Assembly (NCBI RefSeq): GCF_000015865.1
Contig: NC_009012.1
Span: 744,001-808,000, forward strand
Direction of reading: 5' to 3'
DNA from: Acetivibrio thermocellus ATCC 27405
GTDB lineage: Bacteria; Bacillota; Clostridia; Acetivibrionales; Acetivibrionaceae
DNA length: 64,000 nt
The position numbers and the translations under genes were made by a program. This document shows positions 26,401-35,677 of this stretch, one piece after another (the first letter of the stretch is position 1; every line of letters begins with the position of its first letter). A model generated the notes under the pieces. The model did no database searches. It was not told the origin of the DNA and saw only the letters and a program-made list of their open reading frames with translations.

Positions 26401-28533
26401 ATGGTGAAAAAGACATTATGCTTTGTACTGACTTTGGCTATGCTGACGGCATTTATTCTTCCTCAGGGGATTGTGTCCGCAGCAGGAAGCTATAACTATG
26501 CGGAAGCACTTCAGAAAGCCATTTACTTTTATGAGTGTCAGCAGGCCGGCCCTCTACCTGAATGGAACCGCGTTGAGTGGCGTGGCGACGCAACAATGAA
26601 TGATGAGGTACTTGGTGGATGGTATGACGCAGGTGACCATGTCAAGTTTAATCTGCCTATGGCGTATTCGGCGGCAATGCTTGGCTGGGCTCTTTATGAG
26701 TATGGCGATGACATTGAGGCATCGGGGCAGAGACTTCATCTTGAAAGGAACCTTGCCTTTGCCCTTGACTATCTTGTTGCCTGCGACAGAGGTGACAGTG
26801 TCGTTTATCAGATAGGTGACGGTGCCGCTGACCATAAATGGTGGGGTTCTGCGGAAGTTATTGAAAAAGAAATGACAAGACCTTACTTTGTAGGAAAGGG
26901 ATCCGCCGTTGTAGGTCAGATGGCTGCAGCTTTGGCTGTAGGTTCCATAGTTCTTAAAAATGATACATACCTCAGATATGCGAAGAAGTATTTCGAACTT
27001 GCAGATGCAACAAGAAGTGACAGCACTTATACTGCTGCAAATGGTTTCTACAGTTCCCACAGCGGATTCTGGGATGAGCTGTTGTGGGCTTCCACTTGGC
27101 TCTATCTTGCAACAGGTGATAGAAATTATCTTGATAAAGCTGAGTCCTATATTCCAAAATTAAACCGTCAGAATCAGACCACAGATATAGAATATCAGTG
27201 GGCACATTGCTGGGATGACTGCCACTATGGAGCAATGATCTTGCTTGCAAGAGCTACAGGTAAAGAAGAGTATCACAAATTTGCACAAATGCATCTGGAT
27301 TGGTGGACACCTCAAGGTTATAACGGAAAGAGAGTTGCATATACTCCCGGCGGACTTGCGCATCTTGATACCTGGGGACCGTTGAGATATGCTACAACTG
27401 AAGCATTCCTCGCTTTTGTATATGCCGATTCAATAAATGACCCGGCTCTCAAGCAAAAATATTATAATTTTGCGAAAAGCCAGATTGACTATGCATTGGG
27501 TTCAAATCCTGACAACAGAAGCTATGTAGTCGGATTTGGAAACAATCCGCCACAGCGTCCTCACCACAGAACCGCTCATGGAACTTGGTTGGATAAAAGA
27601 GATATTCCGGAAAAGCACAGACATGTACTTTACGGTGCTCTGGTCGGAGGACCCGGAAGAGATGACAGTTATGAAGACAATATAGAGGATTATGTAAAAA
27701 ATGAAGTTGCCTGCGACTACAATGCAGGTTTTGTAGGCGCGCTCTGCAGATTGACTGCTGAATACGGCGGAACTCCTCTTGCGAACTTCCCGCCACCGGA
27801 ACAAAGAGATGATGAGTTCTTCGTAGAAGCGGCTATAAATCAGGCAAGTGATCATTTCACTGAAATAAAAGCATTGCTCAACAACCGTTCATCCTGGCCG
27901 GCAAGACTTATTAAGGACCTTTCATACAACTATTATATGGATTTGACTGAAGTTTTTGAGGCAGGTTACAGTGTTGACGATATTAAAGTAACAATAGGCT
28001 ATTGCGAAAGCGGTATGGATGTCGAGATTTCGCCGATTACTCATTTGTATGACAATATTTATTACATAAAAATATCATATATCGACGGAACCAATATTTG
28101 TCCGATAGGTCAGGAACAGTATGCCGCTGAGCTTCAGTTCCGTATTGCGGCACCTCAAGGTACTAAATTCTGGGATCCGACAAATGACTTCTCATATCAG
28201 GGACTTACCAGAGAGTTGGCAAAGACAAAATATATGCCCGTTTTTGACGGAGCAACAAAAATCTTTGGAGAAGTTCCAGGCGGCTTTGAACCGGTTCCTT
28301 CACCTTCGCCGACTCCTGCTCAATATAAAGTCGGTGACTTAAACGGTGACGGAGTGGTTAATTCAACTGACAGTGTAATATTGAAAAGACATATAATTAA
28401 ATTTTCTGAAATAACAGATCCAGTTAAATTGAAAGCTGCTGATCTTAACGGAGATGGCAATATAAACTCCAGCGATGTTTCATTAATGAAGAGATATCTG
28501 CTCCGTATAATAGATAAATTTCCGGTAGAATAG
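26401..28533 (+). CDS. celQ: Cellulosomal endoglucanase CelQ (Cel9Q)
   Basis: A 710-residue secreted GH9 endoglucanase of the theme-B type, GH9 joined to CBM3c. Signal peptide 1-27 (GIVSAAG); GH9 about 30-465 with GGWYDAGDHVKF (D76, D79), the HHRTAHGTW substrate loop and general acid E435 in KNEVACDYNAGF; CBM3c about 480-630, which feeds single chains to the catalytic cleft; a Pro-Ser-Thr linker (VPSPSPTPA); type I dockerin about 645-710 with two calcium loops, DLNGDGVVNSTD and DLNGDGNINSSD. Ser-Thr and Ser-Ser at the recognition positions are standard. It lies directly after celJ, which matches the known celJ-celQ order. The ATG follows AAGGAGGAATC. Confidence 0.95.
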   Translation: MVKKTLCFVLTLAMLTAFILPQGIVSAAGSYNYAEALQKAIYFYECQQAGPLPEWNRVEWRGDATMNDEVLGGWYDAGDHVKFNLPMAYSAAMLGWALYEYGDDIEASGQRLHLERNLAFALDYLVACDRGDSVVYQIGDGAADHKWWGSAEVIEKEMTRPYFVGKGSAVVGQMAAALAVGSIVLKNDTYLRYAKKYFELADATRSDSTYTAANGFYSSHSGFWDELLWASTWLYLATGDRNYLDKAESYIPKLNRQNQTTDIEYQWAHCWDDCHYGAMILLARATGKEEYHKFAQMHLDWWTPQGYNGKRVAYTPGGLAHLDTWGPLRYATTEAFLAFVYADSINDPALKQKYYNFAKSQIDYALGSNPDNRSYVVGFGNNPPQRPHHRTAHGTWLDKRDIPEKHRHVLYGALVGGPGRDDSYEDNIEDYVKNEVACDYNAGFVGALCRLTAEYGGTPLANFPPPEQRDDEFFVEAAINQASDHFTEIKALLNNRSSWPARLIKDLSYNYYMDLTEVFEAGYSVDDIKVTIGYCESGMDVEISPITHLYDNIYYIKISYIDGTNICPIGQEQYAAELQFRIAAPQGTKFWDPTNDFSYQGLTRELAKTKYMPVFDGATKIFGEVPGGFEPVPSPSPTPAQYKVGDLNGDGVVNSTDSVILKRHIIKFSEITDPVKLKAADLNGDGNINSSDVSLMKRYLLRIIDKFPVE

Positions 28534-28554
28534 TTTGGCATTTGAAATACTCTT

Positions 28555-28592
28555 TGAGTACGGGCTGTCCTGAAAAACAGGACGGCTCTTTT
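28555..28592 (+). terminator. Intrinsic terminator of celQ
   Basis: GGGCTGTCCTG pairs with CAGGACGGCTC (two G-U pairs) around AAAAA and runs into TTTTGTTTATTTTT. Confidence 0.85.
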
Positions 28593-28616
28593 GTTTATTT
28601 TTATTAATGTTGAGAA

Positions 28617-28645
28617 TTGAAATAAAATAATTATCATGGTATACT
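28617..28645 (+). promoter_or_regulatory. Promoter of the Tad-type operon
   Basis: TTGAAA at 28617-28622 and TATACT at 28640-28645, spacer 17 bases, directly after the celQ terminator and about 100 bases before the first Tad-type gene. Confidence 0.65.
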
Positions 28646-28746
28646 TTTTCATTATATTTCTTCATTTGACAAGTTTAGCGTGAAGAATTTTAATTTTATC
28701 GGAGAATGTTTGAGCAAGAGGAAATATGATGTGAAGGGTGAGTGTA

Positions 28747-30159
28747 ATGAAGTTATACCTTGTTGCCGGTTCAAAAAGCGATATGCTGAAAAGATCCCTG
28801 GAAGAAAACCAGGATATTGAAGTGGTATATATTGCAAACTCTTTTGAAGAAGCTCTTAATCATTTGATTAGAAACAGCCTGGATTTTGACAGCATGCTGT
28901 TGATGGATGCCGGCATTGTCGAAAATACAGAAAGTTTTACGGATACCCTGAACACTTTAAGAGAGTTGATGAACAGCTCATATCCAAATATTACAATAAA
29001 GTTCATTACAAAAGATCCGGTATATCTTAATAATTACAATAATATTGTGTCCGGGGACGATAGGTTTGAAGTGTATTTTGTTGACAATGTGAGAATACCG
29101 ATATCATATATTCAGGAAGTCTGCTTGAAGAACCAGAACAAAAAATCTTCAAGAATTCAACCTGTGGAAAAACAAGTTGCGGATGACTCTTCCAAAACTT
29201 CTGACGAGAAACTTACTCAAACATTGACCGCAAAGTCAAAGACCATATTTGGAGTGAGATTGCCGTTTTTTTCAAAATCAAACGCGAGTGAAGAAAAACT
29301 TGAAAATGGAGAAACAAATAATTCTATAATTGGTAGTTATGTACAGCCAAAACAGAAAATTTCTCTTGTTTCCAAAGACTTCAGAAAAGTGATTGTAGTT
29401 ACCGGATGCAGAGGAGCGGGGGCTACAAGCACGGCAGCAAATCTTGCCATTGAGTCCAGTGCGCAGGGGCTTTCTACAATACTGGTAGACATGGATATCC
29501 AATACAGAGGTGTAAATTTGTATTTCCCGAAATTCGGAGATGAAGTGGAATATAATCCTGATTTGTCCTATTCGCTGGTCAGGTGTGTTATAAAGCCCGA
29601 TTCTTATGATATAAATTCGTGCAGAATCAATGACAATTTGTTTGTTACCACTTTGGCTTATTCAATATCCTCGAAAGACAAGCTGCTGGAGATAATTGAC
29701 CTGAAAAAACTTTCGGCTTTTATAAATTTTTTAAGGTTGAAATTTAACGTGGTTTTAATTGATATGCCTATAAGTACTCTAAGTAAATATTCCCAGCTGC
29801 TGACGCAGATAGACAGCATAGCCTTGTGTGTAAACAATAATTTGTATTCGGTAATCAGTACCGTACGGACTGTGGAAGACCTATTTGTCAAAGAGGACTT
29901 GGTTTTGTTTACTGTTAAATCCCGACCTGTGTTGACAAAATATAACGAAGCCAACAGGCATAACGGCAAAACTTTCACTCCGGAACTGGCATGCAAAATT
30001 ATATGCGAATTGGGAGGATACAACAGTGATTTAACTCCTGCCGGGATTGTTCCGTATTCCAGGGAATTTGACCTTCAAATTGATTCGGGACAAAAGATTA
30101 CATCGACAAACAAAGTTTACAAAAATCATTATTTTACAATACTTAAAAATTTGTTGTAA
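28747..30159 (+). CDS. TadZ/CpaE-like protein with deviant Walker A
   Basis: A 470-residue protein with an N-terminal receiver-like domain (residues about 1-125: LYLVAGSKSDM, DFDSMLLMDAG), a Ser/Thr-rich linker and a C-terminal MinD/ParA-type ATPase fold from about residue 212. TadZ/CpaE proteins place Tad pilus machines at a cell site. The Walker A region reads GCRGAGATST (220-229): the signature lysine of the deviant P-loop (KGGxGKT/S) is missing, replaced by Cys/Arg, and the second lysine by Ala. Several TadZ proteins are known to be atypical here, so a structural role is likely. GTG at 28738 abuts the ribosome binding site, so ATG 28747 is chosen. Confidence 0.75.
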   Translation: MKLYLVAGSKSDMLKRSLEENQDIEVVYIANSFEEALNHLIRNSLDFDSMLLMDAGIVENTESFTDTLNTLRELMNSSYPNITIKFITKDPVYLNNYNNIVSGDDRFEVYFVDNVRIPISYIQEVCLKNQNKKSSRIQPVEKQVADDSSKTSDEKLTQTLTAKSKTIFGVRLPFFSKSNASEEKLENGETNNSIIGSYVQPKQKISLVSKDFRKVIVVTGCRGAGATSTAANLAIESSAQGLSTILVDMDIQYRGVNLYFPKFGDEVEYNPDLSYSLVRCVIKPDSYDINSCRINDNLFVTTLAYSISSKDKLLEIIDLKKLSAFINFLRLKFNVVLIDMPISTLSKYSQLLTQIDSIALCVNNNLYSVISTVRTVEDLFVKEDLVLFTVKSRPVLTKYNEANRHNGKTFTPELACKIICELGGYNSDLTPAGIVPYSREFDLQIDSGQKITSTNKVYKNHYFTILKNLL

Positions 30160-30346
30160 AGCTCAATAGAGTTGTGTTATATAAAAGTTTTTTATTTATT
30201 ATTGAAAAAGATTCCTGTAGTTAGTATAATCTATATTATTAGAGTACAAAAACTGTTATTTTATGTTATAATTTATAGAAAAAAAGCGGGTTTTATTTAA
30301 ATAAATAGGACATAAGCTTTTTGCTATTTTTCGTAGGGGGGATAAT

Positions 30347-31222
30347 ATGGATATTAACAGCATAAAAAGTATAAAGCCCGGCAATCAACTTCCTAAAAAA
30401 TTGTTGGCGATATTTGTAAGCGTGGCGGTTATTATTGGTTCATTTATTTATTTAAACAGCGTAAATGATTCTGCAAAGGATACTGTTGATATTGTTGTTG
30501 TCAAGGCTTCCGGAGGTATACCTGCCAACACTCTCATTACAAAAGATAATATTGGGAAATATTCTATTATCAGAAAAGAATTTAATGATGACATGATTAC
30601 TTATGATAAAGTGGACAGCATTCTTAACAAATACAGCCTGTATTATTTAAGAAACGGGGCTCCTATCTATTATGATCAGCTTACGGACGAAAAACCGCGT
30701 GATACTGAATGGCTGTATGATTTGGAAGAGAATTATGAAGTTCTTACCATAAAGTATGATTATCTTGAATGCGGTGGAAGCATACTGCGGCCGGGAGATC
30801 TGGTAAGAGTCAGGGTTACATATACAGAAGAGATTCCGTCGTCGGACGGTATGATGTACGGCGGTTCGAAAAAAGTAAAGAAAACTGAGATATTGTTTGA
30901 CAGTATTCGCGTAAAGGATCTTATCAACTCTTCGGGACGCTCCATATATGAAGTTTTGAAAGAGGTTTTCAAGCTAAGTGAAAAAGACAGACGGGAAGTA
31001 ATGAAAAGCCGTGATTTTATGCAGAGCATTAAGGCTGAATCATTGCTTCTGGCGGCTACAGAGGAGCAGGTAAACAAATTTGCAAAATTTAAGTCTCAAC
31101 AGGATGCCGTATTTACTTTTACCATTCTGTCGAGAAATGGAAACGATGAAGTATTTGACCAGCTTCCTGTAGTTGAGAAGGAGGTAGAGTCGTGGATAAC
31201 AGAGAGCGAAGCGAAGGATTAG
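30347..31222 (+). CDS. CpaB-like SAF-domain membrane protein
   Basis: A 291-residue protein with an N-terminal cytoplasmic stub, one membrane anchor (about 19-36, LLAIFVSVAVIIGSFIYL) and a SAF domain (about 48-115: VVVKASGGIPANTLITKDNI...RNGAPIYYDQL). SAF/CpaB proteins are periplasmic or cell-wall-side factors in Tad/Flp pilus assembly; in a Gram-positive cell it would face the wall. The rest (about 150-290) is alpha-beta with a charged C-terminus and no recognised domain. It starts behind TAGGGGGG. Its last 31 bases overlap the next frame. Confidence 0.72.
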   Translation: MDINSIKSIKPGNQLPKKLLAIFVSVAVIIGSFIYLNSVNDSAKDTVDIVVVKASGGIPANTLITKDNIGKYSIIRKEFNDDMITYDKVDSILNKYSLYYLRNGAPIYYDQLTDEKPRDTEWLYDLEENYEVLTIKYDYLECGGSILRPGDLVRVRVTYTEEIPSSDGMMYGGSKKVKKTEILFDSIRVKDLINSSGRSIYEVLKEVFKLSEKDRREVMKSRDFMQSIKAESLLLAATEEQVNKFAKFKSQQDAVFTFTILSRNGNDEVFDQLPVVEKEVESWITESEAKD

Positions 31223-32028
31223 AGCTAAAGTCCCTTCTTGAGAAGTTGTCCCCGAGAGATAAGATATATAACGAAATGGAGACAAATAAAATTATTGATA
31301 ATGTTATAGGGTTTATTCCCGCCTCGGATTGTGCGGATTCTTCCATTTTGCTTGTGAATCTGGCGGTGGCAATTGCTCAAAAAGGGTTTAATACTTGTAT
31401 TTTGGATGCCAAGGTTTTTTACCCGAACATATACAAGCTGCTTGATTGCGAAGCAAATGCGGCGGGAAAGGGTCTTATAAGGATTTGCAGAAGTGATAAG
31501 GTTGACATAAGAGATGTGATAAATGAGACCAAATACAAGAATTTATATCTATTGTCTCCAAGTCCCTCTGATCCTATGGAGGACTATTTTGATTTTCAAT
31601 TGGATGATGTCGACAGGGTTATAACCACCCTAAAGGAGACTTTTGATTTTGTGCTTATAGATATTCCGAATAATCCGCCGTTGGAGTTTTGCATTTCGTC
31701 CGTCAAGAATTGCAACGTGGGATTTTTTATATGGAGTGAACGTATTGACTGCCCTCAAAATACCAGCAGATTTTTGGAGTTTGTGGGATCATTGGGAATT
31801 GGTGTATCGAAGCTTATGAATGTGATTTTAAATAATTTATACGGTGTCAAATTTGACAAAACAATAATAGAAGATATGAAATTGAAGCTTATTGCCGAAT
31901 TTCCGTTTGTGTCAGGCGCCATTGATCTTTCGCTTGAAGGAAGGGTGTATATCGCTGACAGCCTGATAATCAACAAAAAGTACAAGGAATCGATGAATTC
32001 GTTGGTTAATATATTGACGAAAAAGTAA
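31192..32028 (+). CDS. Degenerate MinD/ParA-like protein of the Tad cluster
   Basis: A 278-residue protein starting with GTG at 31192, 7 bases after GGAGG and inside the previous gene. Fold cues are FIPASDCADSSILLVNLAVAIAQ and TCILDAKVFYPNIYKLL at the places where a MinD-type ATPase has its P-loop and switch I, then FVLIDIPNNPPLE at Walker B. The P-loop (residues 41-51) has lost every glycine and lysine, so nucleotide binding in the usual way is unlikely. With the TadZ-like protein this makes two altered members of the family in one operon; they could pair as a positioning scaffold (inference). Confidence 0.65.
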   Translation: MDNRERSEGLELKSLLEKLSPRDKIYNEMETNKIIDNVIGFIPASDCADSSILLVNLAVAIAQKGFNTCILDAKVFYPNIYKLLDCEANAAGKGLIRICRSDKVDIRDVINETKYKNLYLLSPSPSDPMEDYFDFQLDDVDRVITTLKETFDFVLIDIPNNPPLEFCISSVKNCNVGFFIWSERIDCPQNTSRFLEFVGSLGIGVSKLMNVILNNLYGVKFDKTIIEDMKLKLIAEFPFVSGAIDLSLEGRVYIADSLIINKKYKESMNSLVNILTKK

Positions 32029-32049
32029 CTGTTTTTTGGAGGGTTTGTA

Positions 32050-33495
32050 ATGTTATCGAGAAGTACTGTAAGTGAACTTCAAAAGAAAGCAAAGTATATA
32101 CATAGAACCAATACTTCAGGAAGCAAGCTCACATCCATGACTTTTGAAGAATGTCTAAAGCAGTGTCAGCAGTATATAAGCAATGTGGCGACAAATTATT
32201 ACAGAAGAATTGAAGACCCGGCCAAAAAGAGGGAAATGACGGAAAGGTATATAATTGACTATGTTGAAACACAGAAGCCTGAAGTGGAAGGATTTGAGGA
32301 ACTTTCGGCCTTAAGAAATGCCCTTATTGATGAGATTACCCAATACGGTCCGATAACAGATGCGATGGAAGACCCTCTAATAGACGAAATCAGAGCCAAT
32401 GGTCCGCAGCAGATATTTGTAGAGAAAAAGGGTAGAACCGAGATTTGGGACAAATGCTTTACCGACAGGGAGCATATGGAAAGAATAATTGCAAAGCTTA
32501 TTGGAGTATCCAAGGTGAGGCTTACCCCAAGAACGCCAATGGTAAATGCCCGTACCATAGAAGGCTACAGGGTCAATGCCACCCATGCGGATATTTCACC
32601 TTACGGCAATCCGGCGTTTGTGGTAAGAAAGTTTAAAAAGTACACTCTGACTCCGGAAGAGATGATAAAGGAAAAATCATTTTCAGTTAATATGTACAAG
32701 CTTCTTTCGCTTATACCCAAGGCCAATCTTTCCTGGATGACGGCCGGGCCTACCGGCAGCGGAAAGACCACTTTGAATGAAGTTTTGATAAAGCATATTG
32801 ATCCGCTGTGTCGTATTATAACAATTGAAAACCCTGCAGAGTACAGGCTGCTAAGGTACAAAAACGATGACCCCAATGAAAGGGTTATAAATGACGTGCT
32901 TCAGTATGAGTGTGTTCCTGATGATGACGACAGCAGTCCGGCAACAATGGAAAATTTGTTGATAAATGCCATGAGACAGTCTCCTCACTGGATAGGTCCC
33001 GGTGAGCTTCGTTCTCCGGGAGAGTTTGAGACTGCCCTGCGCGCTGCGCAAACCGGTCACTATTTCTTTACAACCCTGCATGCGGAAGGAGACCAGGAAG
33101 CAATTTACAGGTTCCTTACTGCTTACCTTATAAAATCAAAAGAACCTGCGGAACTGGCCCTGAGAAATATATGTACCGCCGTTAAATTTGTCATATTCCA
33201 GGAAAAGCTGGCCGACGGAACCCGTAAAGTTACATCAATTTCTGAAGTCAGAGGTTCTGAAGGCTTAAAGCCTATTATTAACCAGATATACAAATTTATT
33301 CCTGAGGATGTTGATGAGGATCCTGTTACAGGGCAAATCAGAGCAATAGTAGGCAAGCACAAGAGAGTAGGCCGTATATCGGATGAGCTTGTTGACAGAA
33401 TGATGAAAGCAGGAATAAAAAAGAGTAAGTTTGAATTCCTCACGCGTCCGGTTGACCCCGATGAAGAGGAGGTTTACGATATAGATGCTCTTTAA
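32050..33495 (+). CDS. TadA/CpaF-type secretion ATPase
   Basis: A 481-residue hexameric traffic ATPase of the VirB11/GspE superfamily, CpaF subgroup, which drives pilus extension. The N-terminal domain ends with PLIDEIRANGPQQIFVEKKGR; Walker A is AGPTGSGKTT (lysine at about 239); the Asp box holds TIENPAEYRL; Walker B region ends in WIGPGELRSPGEFETALRAAQTGH with the His box TTLHAEG. It is the one complete ATPase of the cluster. It has a GGAGGG ribosome binding site, and its last 11 bases overlap tadB. Confidence 0.9.
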   Translation: MLSRSTVSELQKKAKYIHRTNTSGSKLTSMTFEECLKQCQQYISNVATNYYRRIEDPAKKREMTERYIIDYVETQKPEVEGFEELSALRNALIDEITQYGPITDAMEDPLIDEIRANGPQQIFVEKKGRTEIWDKCFTDREHMERIIAKLIGVSKVRLTPRTPMVNARTIEGYRVNATHADISPYGNPAFVVRKFKKYTLTPEEMIKEKSFSVNMYKLLSLIPKANLSWMTAGPTGSGKTTLNEVLIKHIDPLCRIITIENPAEYRLLRYKNDDPNERVINDVLQYECVPDDDDSSPATMENLLINAMRQSPHWIGPGELRSPGEFETALRAAQTGHYFFTTLHAEGDQEAIYRFLTAYLIKSKEPAELALRNICTAVKFVIFQEKLADGTRKVTSISEVRGSEGLKPIINQIYKFIPEDVDEDPVTGQIRAIVGKHKRVGRISDELVDRMMKAGIKKSKFEFLTRPVDPDEEEVYDIDAL

Positions 33496-34462
33496 CGTAC
33501 TTTTTAGTGTAGCTATTGGATTGGTGATTTTGTACATATTGAATGTGGTGCTGGATCTTAGGCTTCTTAACGATTTGAAAAAGCTTGTCAGTTATATAGT
33601 AGACTCCATAGCAAACCATAACACGAAGAAATATCTTGAGAGGATAAAAAGAAGTAAAATAGTCAAGACAAATGACAACATTATATCAAAATACAACAGG
33701 CTGGTGGAGAATATAATTTTCGATTATAATCTGCCGCTGACATTGGAAGGATTTAATTCTTTTATCAGTATACTCTTTGCAATACTGGTTTTGATAGTTG
33801 TGCTTTTTTTAAAGGATATTACGCTTTCAGCTTTGGTTTCCATATCTTTACTGGTAGGCGCAATTACATATTTTACTATGAGATCTAGAAATCTGAAAGC
33901 CGCTAAAATTGAGAGTATAATGGATGCCGAAGACCTGATATGTCCTCTGGCAAGGGACGGAGTTCTTGTGGCGATAAAAAAAGTTTTGGAGTCTGACGAA
34001 TATATTAATGCAGATATAAGGCCGTTTTTTGTTCAGTTTGTGGAAAACTGCGAAAACTACGGTTATTCTTTCAGAAGAGCAATGGAAATACTGAATCGCC
34101 AGTTGGGGCCGAAGTTTGACAACTTTGCGAAAAAAGCGGTTATTTTTGAGTACAACGAACGTAAAGGTATGGCTGATATTTTCCTTGATATTGTTGAAGA
34201 AAATGCTGCTTTAAGAGAAATAAATGCAAGAAAAAACAGAATCTTTAAAAAGATGAACATGAACTTTATAATGAAAACTGCATTGATAGTTATATTTGTT
34301 GCGTATTCGATGACAGTTCCGGAATTAAGGATTTTTATGCTGGAAAGTACAGCGGGGCGCTTTATCCTTACGATGACCATAGTGGCCATCTGTTTAAGCT
34401 TTGCCAGGTGTCAGGCATTGCAAGCCGATATTGGAAGTTTTGGAGGGGATAATAAATGGTAA
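33485..34462 (+). CDS. TadB-like inner-membrane platform protein
   Basis: A 325-residue membrane protein of the T2SSF/TadB type that forms the platform under the pilus with TadC. There is an N-terminal hydrophobic segment (FNVLFSVAIGLVILYIL), a pair near residues 90-135 (ILFAILVLIVVLFL, SALVSISLLVGAITYF), a cytosolic helical domain (SFRRAMEILNRQLG, FDNFAKKAVIFEY) and a C-terminal pair (MKTALIVIFVAYSMTV, ILTMTIVAICLSF). It begins within the end of tadA and overlaps tadC by 7 bases. Confidence 0.8.
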   Translation: MLFNVLFSVAIGLVILYILNVVLDLRLLNDLKKLVSYIVDSIANHNTKKYLERIKRSKIVKTNDNIISKYNRLVENIIFDYNLPLTLEGFNSFISILFAILVLIVVLFLKDITLSALVSISLLVGAITYFTMRSRNLKAAKIESIMDAEDLICPLARDGVLVAIKKVLESDEYINADIRPFFVQFVENCENYGYSFRRAMEILNRQLGPKFDNFAKKAVIFEYNERKGMADIFLDIVEENAALREINARKNRIFKKMNMNFIMKTALIVIFVAYSMTVPELRIFMLESTAGRFILTMTIVAICLSFARCQALQADIGSFGGDNKW

Positions 34463-35340
34463 TACTCTCCAAACTGTGTGCTTTGGCAGCAATAATTTAT
34501 CTTGTTTTCACTTTAATATACCCTCTTTTTAAACCCATGACCCGCAAAAGAAAAGAGCATTCCAGGGATTTTATAAAGCGAAAGAGGAATCAGAAAAAGG
34601 TTGAAAAATATTTGTATTTTAAGGATATAGTGTTAAGAAGACTTTCCAATAAATTTTTCCTTAGTGACATAAAAAGAAATGAACTTAATTTTTTGATAAA
34701 AAGGCTGGACTTGAAAATAACACCGGAAGAGATAAGATTGAAGCAGATTTTGTATGTTATAGGTGCCGTAGGAATATCCTTGATTGCCATGAACATTAAC
34801 ACCCTTATTGGCTATGGATGTTTGATATTTGTTGTGTTGGGATGGCTCTATCCGGTTGATGAACTGGAAAAAATGATTGAAAAAAAGAACAACAACATAT
34901 TGGCAGACTTTCCTTCATTCTACAACATGCTTTACTATCAATACGCCAGATCCATAAACATATATTTGGCGGATGTGGTCAAGGACTTTCTTCCCAATGC
35001 CAATGAGGATATGGCTGCAGAACTGGAGGTTTTTCTTGACAATATTGAGTATGGAGAGGAATATGCATTAAAACAGTTAAAAAAACGTGTTCCGTTAAGA
35101 CACATTATCAAGTTTTGTGATATAATGGAAACAAGATTGAGAGGATACGACAATATTTCTCAGATGACATATTTAAAGAATGAGCTTTATGATTTAAGAG
35201 TTATGTCCCTTGAAGATGAACTGCACAGAAGGGAGCAAAAGAACGCGAGGATGCAGTTTGTTTTAATTGTTGTATTGGCGATTTACATCGTGATCTACTA
35301 TTACTTCATGTTTGTTGATGCCATCAGAATGTTTAGCTAG
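34456..35340 (+). CDS. TadC-like inner-membrane platform protein
   Basis: A 294-residue membrane protein paired with the TadB-like protein. Segments at about 3-22, 98-135 (VIGAVGISLIAMNINTLIGYG) and the C-terminal FVLIVVLAIYIVIYYYFMFV; the central cytosolic part is helical with a leucine/arginine-rich core (VPLRHIIKFCDIMETRLRG). It starts behind GGAGGGG at the tadB stop. Weakly conserved, but position and topology fit TadC. Confidence 0.75.
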   Translation: MVILSKLCALAAIIYLVFTLIYPLFKPMTRKRKEHSRDFIKRKRNQKKVEKYLYFKDIVLRRLSNKFFLSDIKRNELNFLIKRLDLKITPEEIRLKQILYVIGAVGISLIAMNINTLIGYGCLIFVVLGWLYPVDELEKMIEKKNNNILADFPSFYNMLYYQYARSINIYLADVVKDFLPNANEDMAAELEVFLDNIEYGEEYALKQLKKRVPLRHIIKFCDIMETRLRGYDNISQMTYLKNELYDLRVMSLEDELHRREQKNARMQFVLIVVLAIYIVIYYYFMFVDAIRMFS

Positions 35341-35401
35341 TCGTTGGTTATATTTTTACATATAAAAATAATATATTTAGAAAAATAAGGGGGTAATTAT
35401 A

Positions 35402-35617
35402 ATGAATAAAAAATCAAAAAAGGATGTATTGAAAAACTCAATCAAAAAATTTTTGAAAGATGAGAGAGGAGAATTCGGAGTAAAGCAGATTGCTTACACC
35501 GTAGCGGTGATAGTGGTTGTAGGACTTGTTCTCGCTATATTGAGGGATCAGATGGAAGGTATAGTAACTACTATATGGAATTTCTTGTGGGAGAAAATTC
35601 AGGATCTGATGGGTTAA
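35402..35617 (+). CDS. Flp-type pilin-like protein
   Basis: A 71-residue protein with a basic N-terminus, then DERGEFGVKQIAYTVAVIVVVGLVL, one membrane helix (about 29-47) and an amphipathic tail. This aligns with Flp pilins, which usually read DExGxxxIEY before the helix; here IEY is IAY, so the conserved glutamate at position 5 after cleavage is absent. A prepilin peptidase site would fall after G26, which is uncertain. Four to six genes of assembly machinery precede it, with a 61-base gap and a strong AAGGGGG ribosome binding site, as expected for an abundant subunit. No prepilin peptidase gene is in the window. Confidence 0.75.
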   Translation: MNKKSKKDVLKNSIKKFLKDERGEFGVKQIAYTVAVIVVVGLVLAILRDQMEGIVTTIWNFLWEKIQDLMG

Positions 35618-35628
35618 TAAATTGTATG

Positions 35629-35677
35629 TAAGGAGGTTAGACCCGGCGGTATTAACGAAACCGGGTGATTTTCCATG
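35629..35677 (+). promoter_or_regulatory. Shine-Dalgarno separated from its start codon by a hairpin
   Basis: TAAGGAGG at 35629-35636 is followed by an ACCCGG (35641-35646) / CCGGGT (35661-35666) hairpin and then ATG at 35675. The linear distance is 38 bases; with the hairpin folded it falls to about 12. No in-frame start is available closer to the Shine-Dalgarno: the in-frame ATT at 35651 soon meets a TGA. Confidence 0.55.
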
